From contig OX155961.1 in assembly GCA_944548615.1 (NCBI GenBank), positions 20,157,971-20,221,970 of the forward strand: a stretch of 64,000 bases of DNA. Direction: 5' to 3'. Both the position numbers and the translations under genes were made by a program. Below the pieces are notes generated by a model, which had not been told where the DNA came from, ran no database searches, and worked only from the letters and a program-made list of their open reading frames with translations. Source of the stretch: Micropterix aruncella (taxonomy: Eukaryota > Arthropoda > Insecta > Lepidoptera > Micropterigidae). Positions 54,150-64,000 of the stretch are shown piece after piece (position 1 is the stretch's first letter; every line of letters starts with the position of its first letter).

Positions 54150-55250
54150 ATAAATCAGCCAGAATGGCACTGGTCTGGGGTATGGCAGTACAACCATGAG
54201 CGATGTGGACTTGAAGAAGTCTCTCTTGCGGGGAGATTACGACAGCAATAGTATGGCTCACGCTATTGGCCTTCAATGCCAGAATGATTGGACAACAATT
54301 GGAGACTTTTGCATTCCTCCTCCAATGCACTGGAAAGTAATGTTGTATGACTGGACGCCAGAGATGCTGAAATTTTATTTAAATGCCTTTCAGCATACAC
54401 TTCCAGACCCTAGTAACCTCGACCTCGCTCGTTGGAGCTATGCCGAGGATAGTTCATGTCCCCTTTGTAGCAACACCCCTTGCACAGCTAGACATATTCT
54501 AGCTGGCTGCAAGGTGGCCTTGGATCAAGGACGGTACACTTACCGCCACGACAAAGTCCTTGATGTTATTCGCGAGGTAATTAGCCTCTCAGTGGCTCGT
54601 GCCAACAAGGGTTTGACAGTATCCTCCAAAACCCCAATACAGTTTGTGCGGGTTGGCTCTAAAGGCAAAAAACATCTCACTGCAAAACCTTTCTCAATAA
54701 TCGAGAAACCTTCAGATTGGATTATGGAGGTCGATTCGGTCTCTAAGCAGTATAAATTCCCTGAAAGTCTCGGATGCACAGCCCTGCGTCCAGATATAAC
54801 TCTTTACTCTCTATCTCGGAAGATGGTCCTTATCGTAGAGTTAACTGTTCCATGGGAATCAAATATCCCAAAAGACCACGAGTACAAATTAAATAAATAC
54901 CATGACCTCGCAAATGCCGTCACCCGGAACGGCTTCACTGTTCACCTTCACGCGGTGGAAGTAGGCGCTCGTGGCCTGCCAGCTAAATCTTTGTTTCACC
55001 TTTTCAAAGATCTTGGTCTCTCCAGGAAAATAATCAACTCCTTTCTAGAAAAAATATCTAAAACCGCGATTTCTGCATCTCAAATTCTATGGCTTCGAAG
55101 GGGGAGTGAATGGGTGGTAAGGTGAACGCTCACATGTGGCAAGACAGCTGTCCTAAACCTACCACCGCCGGTCGTAAGTCCGGAATCCACCCTTCACCTC
55201 CCAGAAGTGTAATTATTATATATGATGGGCCCGATTTTTGGTCGGTGAAT
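54150..55250 (+). mobile_element. RLE-type LINE, best copy: C-terminal 309-codon frame
   Basis: The frame 54196-55125 encodes 309 residues. Residues 64-80 read AFQHTLPDPSNLDLARW. A zinc knuckle lies at C88, C91, H100 and C105 (CPLCSNTPCTARHILAGC), then GRYTYRHDKVL (112-122), RPDITLYS (198-205), VLIVELTVPWE (211-221) and HEYKLNKY (228-235). CCHC followed by 'RHD', 'RPD', 'ELTVPWE' and 'E-x-K' is the arrangement of the restriction-like endonuclease that closes R2/R4/NeSL/Hero-type LINE proteins. It nicks the target during target-primed reverse transcription. The RT domain is missing upstream, so the copy is 5'-truncated; the ATG is simply the first Met after truncation. Copies at 31795 and 47525 (minus) share the same start region. 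Confidence 0.85.
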
Positions 55251-55629
55251 TCCATGGCAGCTCCGTCTGTATTTTATTTTATTTTTTTATCTTGTAATAA
55301 GAGGAGTAGGAAGATTAGGCGTGGATGAAACGGGAAACATACTAAGAAAAAATATATAGCTATATTTATCCGAAAATAAATGTACATAAAAAAAGGTTGC
55401 GTTAAAAAACAGGCATATATGCGTTTTTGCAGCATACTGCGTTTTTGCAGCTTACAATTCTGTAACGAATAGAAACTCTCATACGCGAAACCCACACTCC
55501 TGGTTCGAAGTGCCAGTATTGAAAATATGTTGCCATGATACACAGTCTCCCTCCTCCCCCCCTCCCCACATGCACCTCATACCGTTTTGACCGTATGACA
55601 ATCACTACATCATGACATTTCATGATACT
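55251..55629. other. Unassigned sequence
   Basis: TGCGTTTTTGCAGC is duplicated near 55420-55450, and a C-rich run lies at 55548-55570. Confidence 0.3.
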
Positions 55630-56050
55630 CAATTTATTTCATTTCGATGCCTCCAGGTCAAGAACTGAGCAATCGTAAGTACGAGGAGCGCATGACAAGC
55701 GAGCGGTAATCCCGAAAGCTCAGCGGGTGAGACATCATTCAGTGGCAAAGTAATATAGTAAGAGCGAGCTCGACCGAAGTTATCGGAACATCGGCATCAA
55801 GTGGTGCCGTCCAATCGCGTTAATTTATTCAGCCGGCAATGATTGCCCCCGAAGAGGAGAGCTCCGCTCGATTTATGTTCTCCTGATCCGTAAATTGTCG
55901 TCTCGCCACAACGCGCTGCCTTTGGCCCACTGCGAATTCTCTTAATTGAGTTTGTTTAAGTGATTTAGCCGTCACTTTATGGAGTGATTTTAAGTAGTTA
56001 TTTGTTTCTAAGCTCTCATTAAAGAAGCAAATTTTTGACAATAATAGCAT
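55630..56050. other. GC-richer low-copy island, candidate regulatory DNA
   Basis: Non-repetitive sequence such as GCCGTCCAATCGCGTTAATT and CGAAGAGGAGAGCTCCGCTC. No frame with a domain. Confidence 0.3.
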
Positions 56051-56080
56051 TGATCATATAAGTTATTAGATTGCTTGATG

Positions 56081-56600
56081 CCGTAATACGTTTTAGCAAC
56101 TAGGATGTTACTATGAAAAGCATCTTCTTTTATGGTCCAATATAATATGATATTCTAAATACGCCTATACGGTATCCTACATCAAGATAAAATAAAAACC
56201 TAATAAGAAACGATTATTTTAATCATACTATTAATATTTTAATATTATTTACATGAAGTAGTCAATTTTAATTTCGTGTACATAATAATTACTGGCTTTA
56301 AAGTTGAAACAGACTAATAGATGGCAATATATTTTTTCCGTATTATTTCTGTGTTGTAATCAGCCTATATATAAATGAGATAGCTGATACTACTAATTTA
56401 ATTTTATTATCGTTATCACTGGTTAAATAATGCCTTTTTATCGTCAATCAGTCCTTTATTTTTTTATAAAACATTCATTATCAATGTTATTGCAGATGGC
56501 CAAATAAATTGCTATAAGTTTCGCGGGACTATGCTATCAGCGCCACCTGCATGACGCCGGCGTAAAAGAGCTGCCAAAACGCGCTATGGCATTGTGATCT
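56081..56600 (+). repeat. Dispersed repeat N, uninterrupted copy
   Basis: It runs from ACGTTTTAGCAACTAGGATG to GCGCCACCTGCATGACGCCGG and 'cgtaaaagagctgcc'. It shows the pre-insertion form of the MITE-1 site found at 4181 (here around 56425-56445). Confidence 0.7.
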
Positions 56601-56604
56601 AATG

Positions 56605-57212
56605 GGTTCAGTTCAGTTGAGCCATTATGATCGATGTGCTAGGATTGACTGAACTCACTGGTCAAAACCCATCCGAGAGACTCAAAGCAGAAGTGCGAGC
56701 CCGGGTAGGACTCTGTGCCTGCGGGCCAGTTCCCCTGGGAATCGTAGTTTCTGGACGGTTTGCGCACCGTGCGGCGTTAGCTAATCGATTGCGCATTCCG
56801 ACAGAGAGCCGGGGGAGTCAGGAAACGGATTTGTTTCCTATAGAACGGGGGCGGTTCTTAACCTTGTGGCGGCCGCTCTTGAAATGAATATTCATCTACC
56901 CGATACCGGGTGAATAAGCCGGGCGATGGACGATAGATTCCGCGATAGATTCGGTAGAAACCGATTTACCGATACACAAGGGAGAGGACCGTGCAAATCT
57001 GGCTGAAACTGGAAATAAGGGCGCAAATGTCGGCCCGCTGGGATAACCCGGTTTCTCGCGGTAAGGCGTTGTCTTCTTACGGGCGAGTGGCGTAACTAGA
57101 CAGTGGACTGTTTTCGTCCCAAGTCTTCTACGTTCACCTCACGGGAGATAGAACGATCAAATATCGTTAAAACTTCCTGAGGTGACGAGTTCGCCCGTTG
57201 TAACTGACAGCT
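56605..57212 (+). repeat. G690 repeat, near-complete copy
   Basis: Blocks from 'ctaatgggttcagttcagttgagcc', 'ccgggtaggactctg', 'ggtttgcgcaccgtgcggcg' and 'gtttcctatagaacggggg' to GGTGACGAGTTCGCCCGTTG. About 60 bp around the 'cgaactcggaaccaatcgag' block are missing. It abuts the end of repeat N. Confidence 0.8.
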
Positions 57213-57719
57213 TTAGTTATGACAGCTCTAATACCCTATATAATACTGCTAATGCCATACTAATACTGCGCATAGGCACCAGAGGCAACCTACAAATTTT
57301 GCTTCGAGTTTAGAATTAGTTAGCCTTTCTCGGCAACCGCTGCGGGAAGGTTACTTTCGGCAGGTGTTTACTTGGGTTAACGAAAACTTGTCTTATCTAC
57401 CTGAAACAATAATAATGGAATAAGTGAGCTTTATTTCGAGGTGATAACGTCGCTGCATACGGCGGCTTCAGCGCGCGGACGCATAGAGAAATCGAAAATC
57501 ATCAGGGTTAATCATCAGCCATTGATCACTGTAGTATAGCCGTCCATTGGCGCTTACTGCGTCTATAAGCGGGCATAGTTGCTAGCAGAGGGCGCTCGTC
57601 CAGGGTCAATACTGATGTCCCAGAATAAAATGACCCGTCGTTCGAGGTTGTTAAGGCAACATGAGACCTCAGAAAAATACCCGAAATGGGCGGACACGCA
57701 AAGAAATAGGCGTGGTCAA
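57213..57719. other. Unassigned sequence
   Basis: Low-copy and moderately GC-rich. No gene was recognised. Confidence 0.3.
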
Positions 57720-58130
57720 TTTTGTAGGGTTTGACCAATAATAGTTTTAAAAAAAGACTAAAAACACGCTTTTGGGCTCTATACGATATTCACATACACA
57801 CGGCTATGATACGATATTCCATCATGGAATACCAGTGCCTATCTTTCGGCTTCATCATCAGACCTTTAAACCTAATCGTGGTCCAAGTTCATTCCAAGAT
57901 TTTTCTAACAAGTCCAAACACAGCTATGATACGATGTCCCATCATGAAGTTCCAGTTCATATCTTCCGACTCCATCATCAGATCAGTTCGAAAGTACCAT
58001 ACTATTGTATTGTCATCAGAGCTACATACAGCTGCCAATTTTCCTTGGAAGATGGTTAAATTAGTTACCTTAGATTCCATTACATAGTTACATACAGGTC
58101 GACCTAATAAAAGCGTGTTAAAAATCCAGC
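57720..58130 (+). repeat. Repeat H, plus-strand copy
   Basis: Two internal units of about 120 bp (GCTATGATACGATATTCCAT and GCTATGATACGATGTCCCAT) precede 'gtaccatactattgtattgtcatcag' and end CTAATAAAAGCGTGTTAAAA. Layout and motifs resemble repeat P, suggesting one superfamily. The 118- and 95-codon frames reflect the repeats. Confidence 0.75.
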
Positions 58131-58253
58131 GTTGACGAAGCGTTAGGCACAGAATCTACGTACGCTCCCGCCGGCGACCAAGCTCATACTAAACGTTCGA
58201 TCGCAGCGCTAGCACAGAATAACGGTTTTTGCGCAGTGGTGGTATAAGATATA

Positions 58254-58580
58254 ATTAAATTACAAATATAAATGTATATATTTATTACATAGCTATATTC
58301 TTTATAAAATTGGTATATTTAAGTGTATATACAGGTGGTGGGTCCAAATAATTTATTTAAAAAAAACACTTCATTTCTTAAAATTGCATAAAAATATGCA
58401 CATCTAGAGACGGGCCAAATTATCGCCTAGTTAGATGTGCTATTGGCAGTAAAGGTCATGTAAGATGTGTTAAACCTCCCTATATTAATTATTAAATAAT
58501 TTATATAATTATTATAAGATTACATGACCTATGAATGAACTGTATACCTAATCCTATGTACCTAAATAAATAAAAAATAA
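58254..58580 (+). mobile_element. LINE-G copy 2: 3' UTR only
   Basis: Nearly identical to 35727-36052, with few substitutions and small indels, including TACAGGTGGTGGGTCCAAAT and AGATGTGCTATTGGCAGTAA. It ends in an (AAATAAAT)n-like tail. Confidence 0.85.
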
Positions 58581-60299
58581 AAGAGTGTTAATGGTAAAGC
58601 ATATTTAGCGTAGCTCTCAGAGCGCTCTCACGTTTTCATTAATTGTAATTAATTTAAGGCCTAAATAAAAAGTGTGGCTAAGCGCGACGCTAGACATTTA
58701 ACCAGTCAATAGAATTAAATAATAAAAAAACACTCACCGCATACTTCGAAATCAGTTTTAATGTCCAAGGCAATAAGCAACTTTTTTGAGTCTAAATTAT
58801 AAATTGCTTTCTTATCGAGGGATTTGCTTAGAAACTTTTGTTAAACCCTTCAGGCCTCGGCCCCTCAGCCGATTGACAAGTTGATGTCCGAAAAAATTTT
58901 AGTAAAAATTAGTAAAAAAAATGAATTATGACACTGTCTCACCAAAATATTAATTACTGCCAAAACACTGTACCCATAATTAAAATAAAACATATTAACA
59001 TAATAAAACATAATAAAAAAAACAAATAAAATTAAATAAAATTAAAATGGGGCCGTCACACTGAATCGTGGTTTGGCCGATATCGGCCAATCGGGGCTCT
59101 AGGGGTTAATTAATGCTTATATTTTTCAAAAAAATCCTGAAACCAAAGTTCTTCAGATGTGGTTGTTCCCATGTGTCATGTCACCTTAATATTAAAAATG
59201 GTAAAAATCATCCAAATTCACTCTAACGATCAAAGCACACTTTCAACACTTACAAATGGTAAATGTTTACAAATTGTAAACATTTACAATTTGTATGTCC
59301 TCGCTCAATACTGTATTCATATAAAATGGCATATATATTTACTTTCGACAATGATTTACTATTATTATATTGAAAAATTTAAATAATCATTCAATCATTT
59401 ATGAACAAAAGAATAAAATGCCAAAAATATTAAAATTAATTAGGTAATTAAAATTAGAAATGGAAAATTAAAATATTAGTGAATAAAGCCCAAATCAAAA
59501 GAAAATGTTAGTTTATAATAAAATAGTTAAATCAGAAAAATGTAAAAACATAAATCAAATCAATCCGCCATGTTACTATATCTAATATGAAGAATGATTA
59601 AGATAATAAAAAAAAAAGTTATTAGTATAATGTAATATTAACAAAAAACATTTTTTTATCAGTTTCAGTTTCAGAATTTTTAATCAGTTTAAAATGTGTA
59701 ATATTTTCCCTATTCCTTGTCATCCCTATATTAAAAATCACATCATGAGCAGCCTTTTAAAGTAGGTAGGTCTTATTTTTTATCGATTTTATGTCACCAG
59801 AAAGTCCATTGAAAATCTTTGGTAGTATTCATTCTCAATTAGATAGAAAAAGATATATATATATAGTCGATATCCTGAACGTCAGGCAATGGACTGTATT
59901 TAGTTAAGGTATGGTATTTGGTTAAGGTGTGGTGTGGTAAGACTTAAGGATACACTAGGCGTGTCCAATATATTCTTTGCTCCAACTTCGTAGTGTAATA
60001 CCTTAAAATCTGAATGAAATTTGCACCTAATTATTTAGGAATATGAAAAGATATTTATTAATTTCTTTATATACGTATTCATGTATCAAATTAGAGTGGT
60101 AATATTGTTTTTGAGAATTTATGTACTCTACATATTAAAACGAAACGATATAAAAAAGATATTTTTATAAGAAATTTAATATAAAAAAGTTTAGGGCTGT
60201 TTAATTTCTCTCTACATTCTATTTAATTTTAAATAGGCTAAAAAACAATTGCCATTCATCATTAATCCTTCATTTAATTTCCCAATACACATTAATATT
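58581..60299. other. AT-rich spacer
   Basis: Contains a GGCCGATATCGGCC palindrome (59088-59101 region), an imperfect palindrome AAATGTTTACAAATTGTAAA near 59262, and AAGGTATGG/AAGGTGTGG duplications near 59908-59940. No gene was recognised. Confidence 0.35.
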
Positions 60300-60720
60300 T
60301 TCACTTTAAAGGGGTAAAAATTAGCTTAGCGCCCATCATTGAAATTGACGTAAAGTCGTTAAGCGTTATCAAGTCGCCAAAGTATATAGCCGAGAACAAA
60401 TCCACCACGCTACGGAGGGTTGATTCCGCAGTATAGGGCTAGAATTTCTTTTTCCCTTCTGCCTTGTAATCCCCGCGCGGTAGGGACCCCTTGGGTAGCC
60501 GCGGGGGGAGGGATCGGTAGGGCGTTATTAGGACATTATGTTTATTGGGAGGTTGAATTCCTTATCGGACCCGTCCAGACGTACCCACGTTCCAATAAAT
60601 TCGTAGCAGTAAACTTTTGATTTGCATATAAAAATGCACTCCGTCCCGAGCTGATTTCGTGTGTAGTGGCCCTCCGCTCTCGTAACTCGCGGCCGGATGC
60701 TTTGCATAACTTCTGTAAAT
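60300..60720. other. GC-richer low-copy island, candidate regulatory DNA
   Basis: It includes ATTTGCATATAAAAATGCA (about 60621), with an octamer-like ATTTGCAT, and GC-rich TAGCCGCGGGGGGAGGGATC. No domain in the 66-codon frame. Confidence 0.35.
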
Positions 60721-61130
60721 ATTATTTCGCCAACATATTATTGATATATCGTTACTATGAAGCTGGGAAAGGCGACACTGAATGCTTCAAAGAAAATTGC
60801 AACTAAAAAGAAGCTAATAAACTGAATACATGGAAGATTTATGGAACTAATATCAAAAGTTGGCGTGCACAAACATACGAATGCCAAATGTTGGCGATGG
60901 CAGGAAATTCGGGCACTGTCTCTCTCAGAAGCAAAACCAATGCACTGCGGATTTATATAAGGTGGGGAAACATCTTTTAACACCTTTTTACAAAGCCAAA
61001 TCAGAAGCTGGCTTATTTTTATTACCACCAACCTCATTATTTTCTATGGCAATTTTTTTTAAATAAATTTGAAAATCATAGGAGTTTTCAATTATGTATT
61101 TGACTCCTAATATACCTGTGTTACTATATA
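60721..61130. other. Unassigned sequence
   Basis: No gene or repeat was recognised. Confidence 0.3.
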
Positions 61131-61139
61131 GCTTTCAAT

Positions 61140-62250
61140 TTTCAGCTAAAAAGAGGGTTACCGGGACAACTTTGGAATGCGACGCACGAGCAAGTGGATG
61201 CTGAAAGACAATAGATACACACTTGTTCGCCCATATAAATTGCAGTGTCACCTTTATACCGTTTAAGCCGGGTCTCCTGCGCATGTTTTTTCGAAACAAT
61301 ACACAAAAACATCGAAGCAAATGGGCGTGGCCATACACATTTGTCTATGCAAAGACAATGTTTTTGTCTTCCGAGGCATTTGGAAAACATTCTGCGCGCG
61401 GGTGAGCGTGACACACGATCTTCCCATGTTATCTCATGGATGTTTCGGAGGCACCTCATGTGGAAGACGTCTAATTTCTTAATCTCTTTCCTGTAGAGGC
61501 ACCACGTTTCGAAGGCATATAACAATATGGGTAGGACAATCGCTTTGTAGACGACCAGCTTTGTTTTCAGTTTCAGATCATGCGATTTCCAGACACGTTG
61601 GCTTAGTTTGCCGAAGGCGGAGGCAGCTCTGGCTATGCGTACTGGGATTTCAGTGTCCAGATGGTTATCATTCCTAATCTCACTGATTCTAAGACACAGT
61701 TACCCAGGAGAATGTTAGGTTCTTCAGGTGGACTTCCTCGCGGAAGCTGAGCCATTACCTGGGTCTTGGAAGTGCTGATTGTCAAACCGAATTTATTACA
61801 GGATTCGTAAAGATGGTTAAGGTACGACTGGAGTGCGCTAGAACTGTCAGCCATGAAGCAGGCATCGTCAGCATATAGGGCATCGAGGATTCTCAGTTGT
61901 CGGGATTTAGTATTTACGCGGAACCTTGACAGGTCAAAGACTCCTTTGTCACTGCGTACTGTTACAGTGGTCGACACAGTTTTGGGCAGCATGAGAAATA
62001 ACGAGTCCAAATAAGATGCCAAAAAGTGTAGGGGCCATTACGCAACCTAGTTTTACACCGCATGTAACCGGAAAACCCTCAGAAAGGCTGTCATCGAACT
62101 GCACCCTAGCCAACGTGGAGTCATGAAAATTGCGAATGATGTTCCCAAATTTTGCGGGGCAGCCAGATCGCTTTAGGACTTCCCAGAGGGCCTCGCGCGG
62201 GACGCGGTTGAAAGCCTTCTCAATATGAATGAAGAAGAGATAAAGTGGAC
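61140..62250 (-). mobile_element. LINE-F: reverse transcriptase palm to C-terminus
   Basis: Reading down from 62250: FFIHIEKAFNRVPREALWEV, KRSGCPAKFGNIIRNFHDST, FPVTCGVKLGCVMAPTLFGI (RT blocks 3-4), then LDALYADDACFMADSSSALQ (YADD catalytic box near 61870), KFGLTISTSKTQVM, and after a frameshift [20 protein letters not shown] and [18 protein letters not shown]. This is the 'AFDxVxREGLWxVL...FADDxALV...LLYACETW' family of metazoan non-LTR RTs. At least three frameshifts or stops make it inactive. The usual Gln in 'GVKQGC' is Leu here. Confidence 0.9.
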
Positions 62251-62261
62251 GGTGCTGCTCG

Positions 62262-62297
62262 AGGCTTGTGTATGTGTGTGTTTGTGTGTGTGTGAGG

Positions 62298-62361
<64 letters not shown>

Positions 62362-62365
62362 GAGT
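62262..62365. repeat. (TG)n(AG)n compound microsatellite
   Basis: About 50 bp of TG-rich repeat followed by about 40 bp of AG repeat. It lies next to the point where LINE-F homology ends. Confidence 0.95.
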
Positions 62366-62579
62366 TGTTTGAGAGTGATTCAATATGTGTATAGTTATAT
62401 TCAGAGAGTTCTATGATTGTTGCGGTGCGATGGATAGAGCTGCTTTGCACAATTTTAGAAAACAGGTTTAATATGAGTGAAATTCGTCACTCTCCGAAAA
62501 ATAGTCATTGTTTGCGTCTAGAATTCTATTGAAATATGCATTTTGAGAATAATTAAACTTAAATTTAGATATTTAGATT

Positions 62580-62900
62580 AAGTTGCGAGCTCTATATCAA
62601 TCTGTTCTTCGCCAACTACTAAGCCACTAATAACAGTCAGTAATGGAATCCAGTTTAAGCGCGCCGGAGTCACCGAAGGCAAACATTTCCAATATCCCGC
62701 ATATCATAGTGCAAAGTTATCAGGCGGCCATGAGCACTGAAGGGGTATTATCCTTGCTGCTTGCTCCTTATGCAAATGACCGAGAGTGTAAGTTGATAAG
62801 AGCAAGTTTATGCTGTGGCTCGAGGTGAGAACTTTACTCAACCCCCCACTTTACCCCATCTCGCGCTTGCCCCTACAACTGGCGAACATAAGATAGCGCA
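62580..62900. other. GC-richer low-copy island, candidate regulatory DNA
   Basis: Contains CTTATGCAAATGACCGAG, with a perfect ATGCAAAT octamer (about 62769), and CAGTTTAAGCGCGCCGGAGT. A 61-codon frame (62643-62828) is the only reading and shows no domain. Confidence 0.35.
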
Positions 62901-63189
62901 CATTTTGATACGGGAACAGAATGTGCTTGAGAAATAATGTATTGAGGGGCCTTTCCCAGAAGTAATGGCAAAAACGTTTATTTAAAATGAAATTTCAGAG
63001 AAACAGAAAAACGAAAGAAATAAAACGAACATATTTCGAGTGAAGAAGTTTAGAGAGATAAAGTGACCTACTGTTCACCTAATTTAACGTTGAAAAATAA
63101 GATTTACTTCAGGAATGTTGGTACAAGAAGTTTAGTAACTTTAAAACGCAGAAACTCCTGCTTCTAATGTCAACGACAATGCTACAACT
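62901..63189. other. AT-rich spacer
   Basis: Nothing could be assigned. Confidence 0.3.
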
Positions 63190-63194
63190 ATAGC

Positions 63195-63545
63195 AGTACA
63201 GTTTCCTATAGAGCGGGGGTGGTTGCGGACCTTACGGCGACTACTCTTGAAATGACCATCGGCCATCCGATCCTGGGTGAACAGCCGGGCAAAGGACGCC
63301 GTGGTCCGCGATAGATTCGGAAGTAAGGGCTAGATTCAATTGGAAGTAAGGGCGTGAGTGTAGGCCCGCCGGGTAACACTCCTGGCTATCTCGCGGTTAA
63401 GGCGTTGGCCTCTTACGGGCTTGTGGCGTAGCTAGACGGTGAACTGTTTTGTTCTCAAGTCTTCTGCGCTCACTCCAGGGAGATAGAACGACTAATCTTT
63501 AAAACTTCCTGAGGTGACGGGCTCGCCCGCTGTAGTCGACAACCC
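63195..63545 (+). repeat. G690 repeat, 3' half
   Basis: It runs from CAGTACAGTTTCCTATAGAG to GACGGGCTCGCCCGCTGTAG and TCGACAACCC, with a deletion between 'gatagattcgg' and 'aagtaaggg' near 63320. It faces the minus-strand copy at 63568. Confidence 0.85.
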
Positions 63546-63567
63546 TAATTGTTAGGCAGACAACCAG

Positions 63568-63900
63568 GGTAGCCGATGGTCGTTTCAAGAGCAGTCGCCG
63601 TAAGGTCCGCAACCACATCCGCTCTATAGGAAACAGTACTGCTTCCAGACTCCCCCGACTGTTAGTCAGAGTGCGCAATCGATTGGCTTATGCCGCACGG
63701 TGCGCAGACCGTCCAAGAGCGCCAGAAGGTTGATTCCCAGGGTAAACTAACCATAAGTCCAGAGTCCTACCCAGGCTCGCACTTCATGCGTGGAGGCCGT
63801 CGAATAGGTGTTGACTTGTGAGTGTGACCCACCCTGAACAGAATGGGTCTTCGTGGCCAACTCAGCAAGGGCCCATCAACTCCAGCAAATGACAACTTGG
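63568..63900 (-). repeat. G690 repeat, 5' half, inverted
   Basis: Minus-strand reading from about 63893: 'gatgggcccttgctgagttggccacgaag' through 'ctatagagcggatgtggttgcggaccttacggcgactgctc' to 'accatcggctaccc', where it stops. Together with 63195-63545 it forms an inverted arrangement. Confidence 0.85.
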
Positions 63901-64000
63901 GGTGTCAACTACAACGGGCGAGCCCGTCACCACAGGACGTTTTAACGATTTTCTCGTTCTGTCGCCCTGCAGTGAACGTAGAAGACTTTGGACAGAAACA
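63901..64000 (-). repeat. G690 repeat, 3' end of a further copy
   Basis: Minus-strand reading from the window edge: TCCAAAGTCTTCTACGTTCA, 'cgttaaaacgtcctgtggtgacgggctcgcccgttgtagttgaca'. It stands head to tail with the next copy (63568-63900), separated by a linker of about 25 bp. Confidence 0.85.

Noticed and set aside
57731..58087. 118- and 95-codon frames
   Set aside because: They coincide with the repeated units of repeat H and are not conserved in the 27413 copy.
62643..62828. 61-codon frame starting MESSLSAPES
   Set aside because: Too short and domain-free; the surrounding island may be regulatory but a gene cannot be supported.

Overview
This window looks like intergenic or very large intronic DNA from an invertebrate animal nuclear genome. 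I found no convincing host protein-coding gene, rRNA gene or free-standing tRNA gene. No open frame exceeds about 350 codons, and every frame I can assign to a family belongs to a transposable element (TE). The base composition is AT-rich with many simple repeats. The mix of elements fits an arthropod, and several non-coding repeat tails resemble ones I remember from insects, Lepidoptera in particular. That host call comes from memory and is an inference.

Layout. 1-13.1 kb: non-LTR retrotransposon (LINE) fragments, including a 348-codon endonuclease-linker-RT frame cut by the left window edge; an RTE-clade relic; a decayed gene with PIN/XPG-nuclease-like motifs (8.4-9.4 kb); a MITE inserted in an older repeat. 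13.1-13.7 kb: a nested foldback element with a TTA target duplication. 14-26 kb: LINE ends, a perfect (TA)62 tract, a Penelope-like endonuclease fragment, a MITE copy and a 118-bp tandem repeat. 26-38 kb: a second MITE copy, a tRNA-headed SINE with a LINE-type tail, and a cluster of 5'-truncated LINEs. 38-48 kb: two head-to-tail copies of a GC-rich repeat, large foldbacks, a LINE with a perfect target duplication, a second SINE and a Tc1/mariner relic. 49-64 kb: a long RT fragment, the best copy of a LINE with a restriction-like endonuclease, a near-identical LINE 3' end, an RT fragment ending at a TG/AG microsatellite, and an inverted pair of the GC-rich repeat.

The most distinctive component is an unassigned GC-rich repeat of about 670-700 bp, here called G690. 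About twelve pieces occur, nearly all on the + strand. One copy is bounded by a 10-bp target duplication, confirmed by an uninterrupted copy of the host repeat elsewhere in the window. Two copies sit head to tail between three copies of the same short target. The 3' end carries a short hairpin.

Between the TEs lie about fourteen GC-richer, low-copy islands of 200-500 bp. They lack good open frames and may be cis-regulatory DNA. Nothing indicates operons or cellular pathways. The parts relate only as parasites and hosts: LINE enzymes that could mobilise the SINE, and non-autonomous MITEs and foldbacks that depend on transposases encoded elsewhere. The family names LINE-A to LINE-L, G690, MITE-1, N, M and P are labels used only in this annotation.
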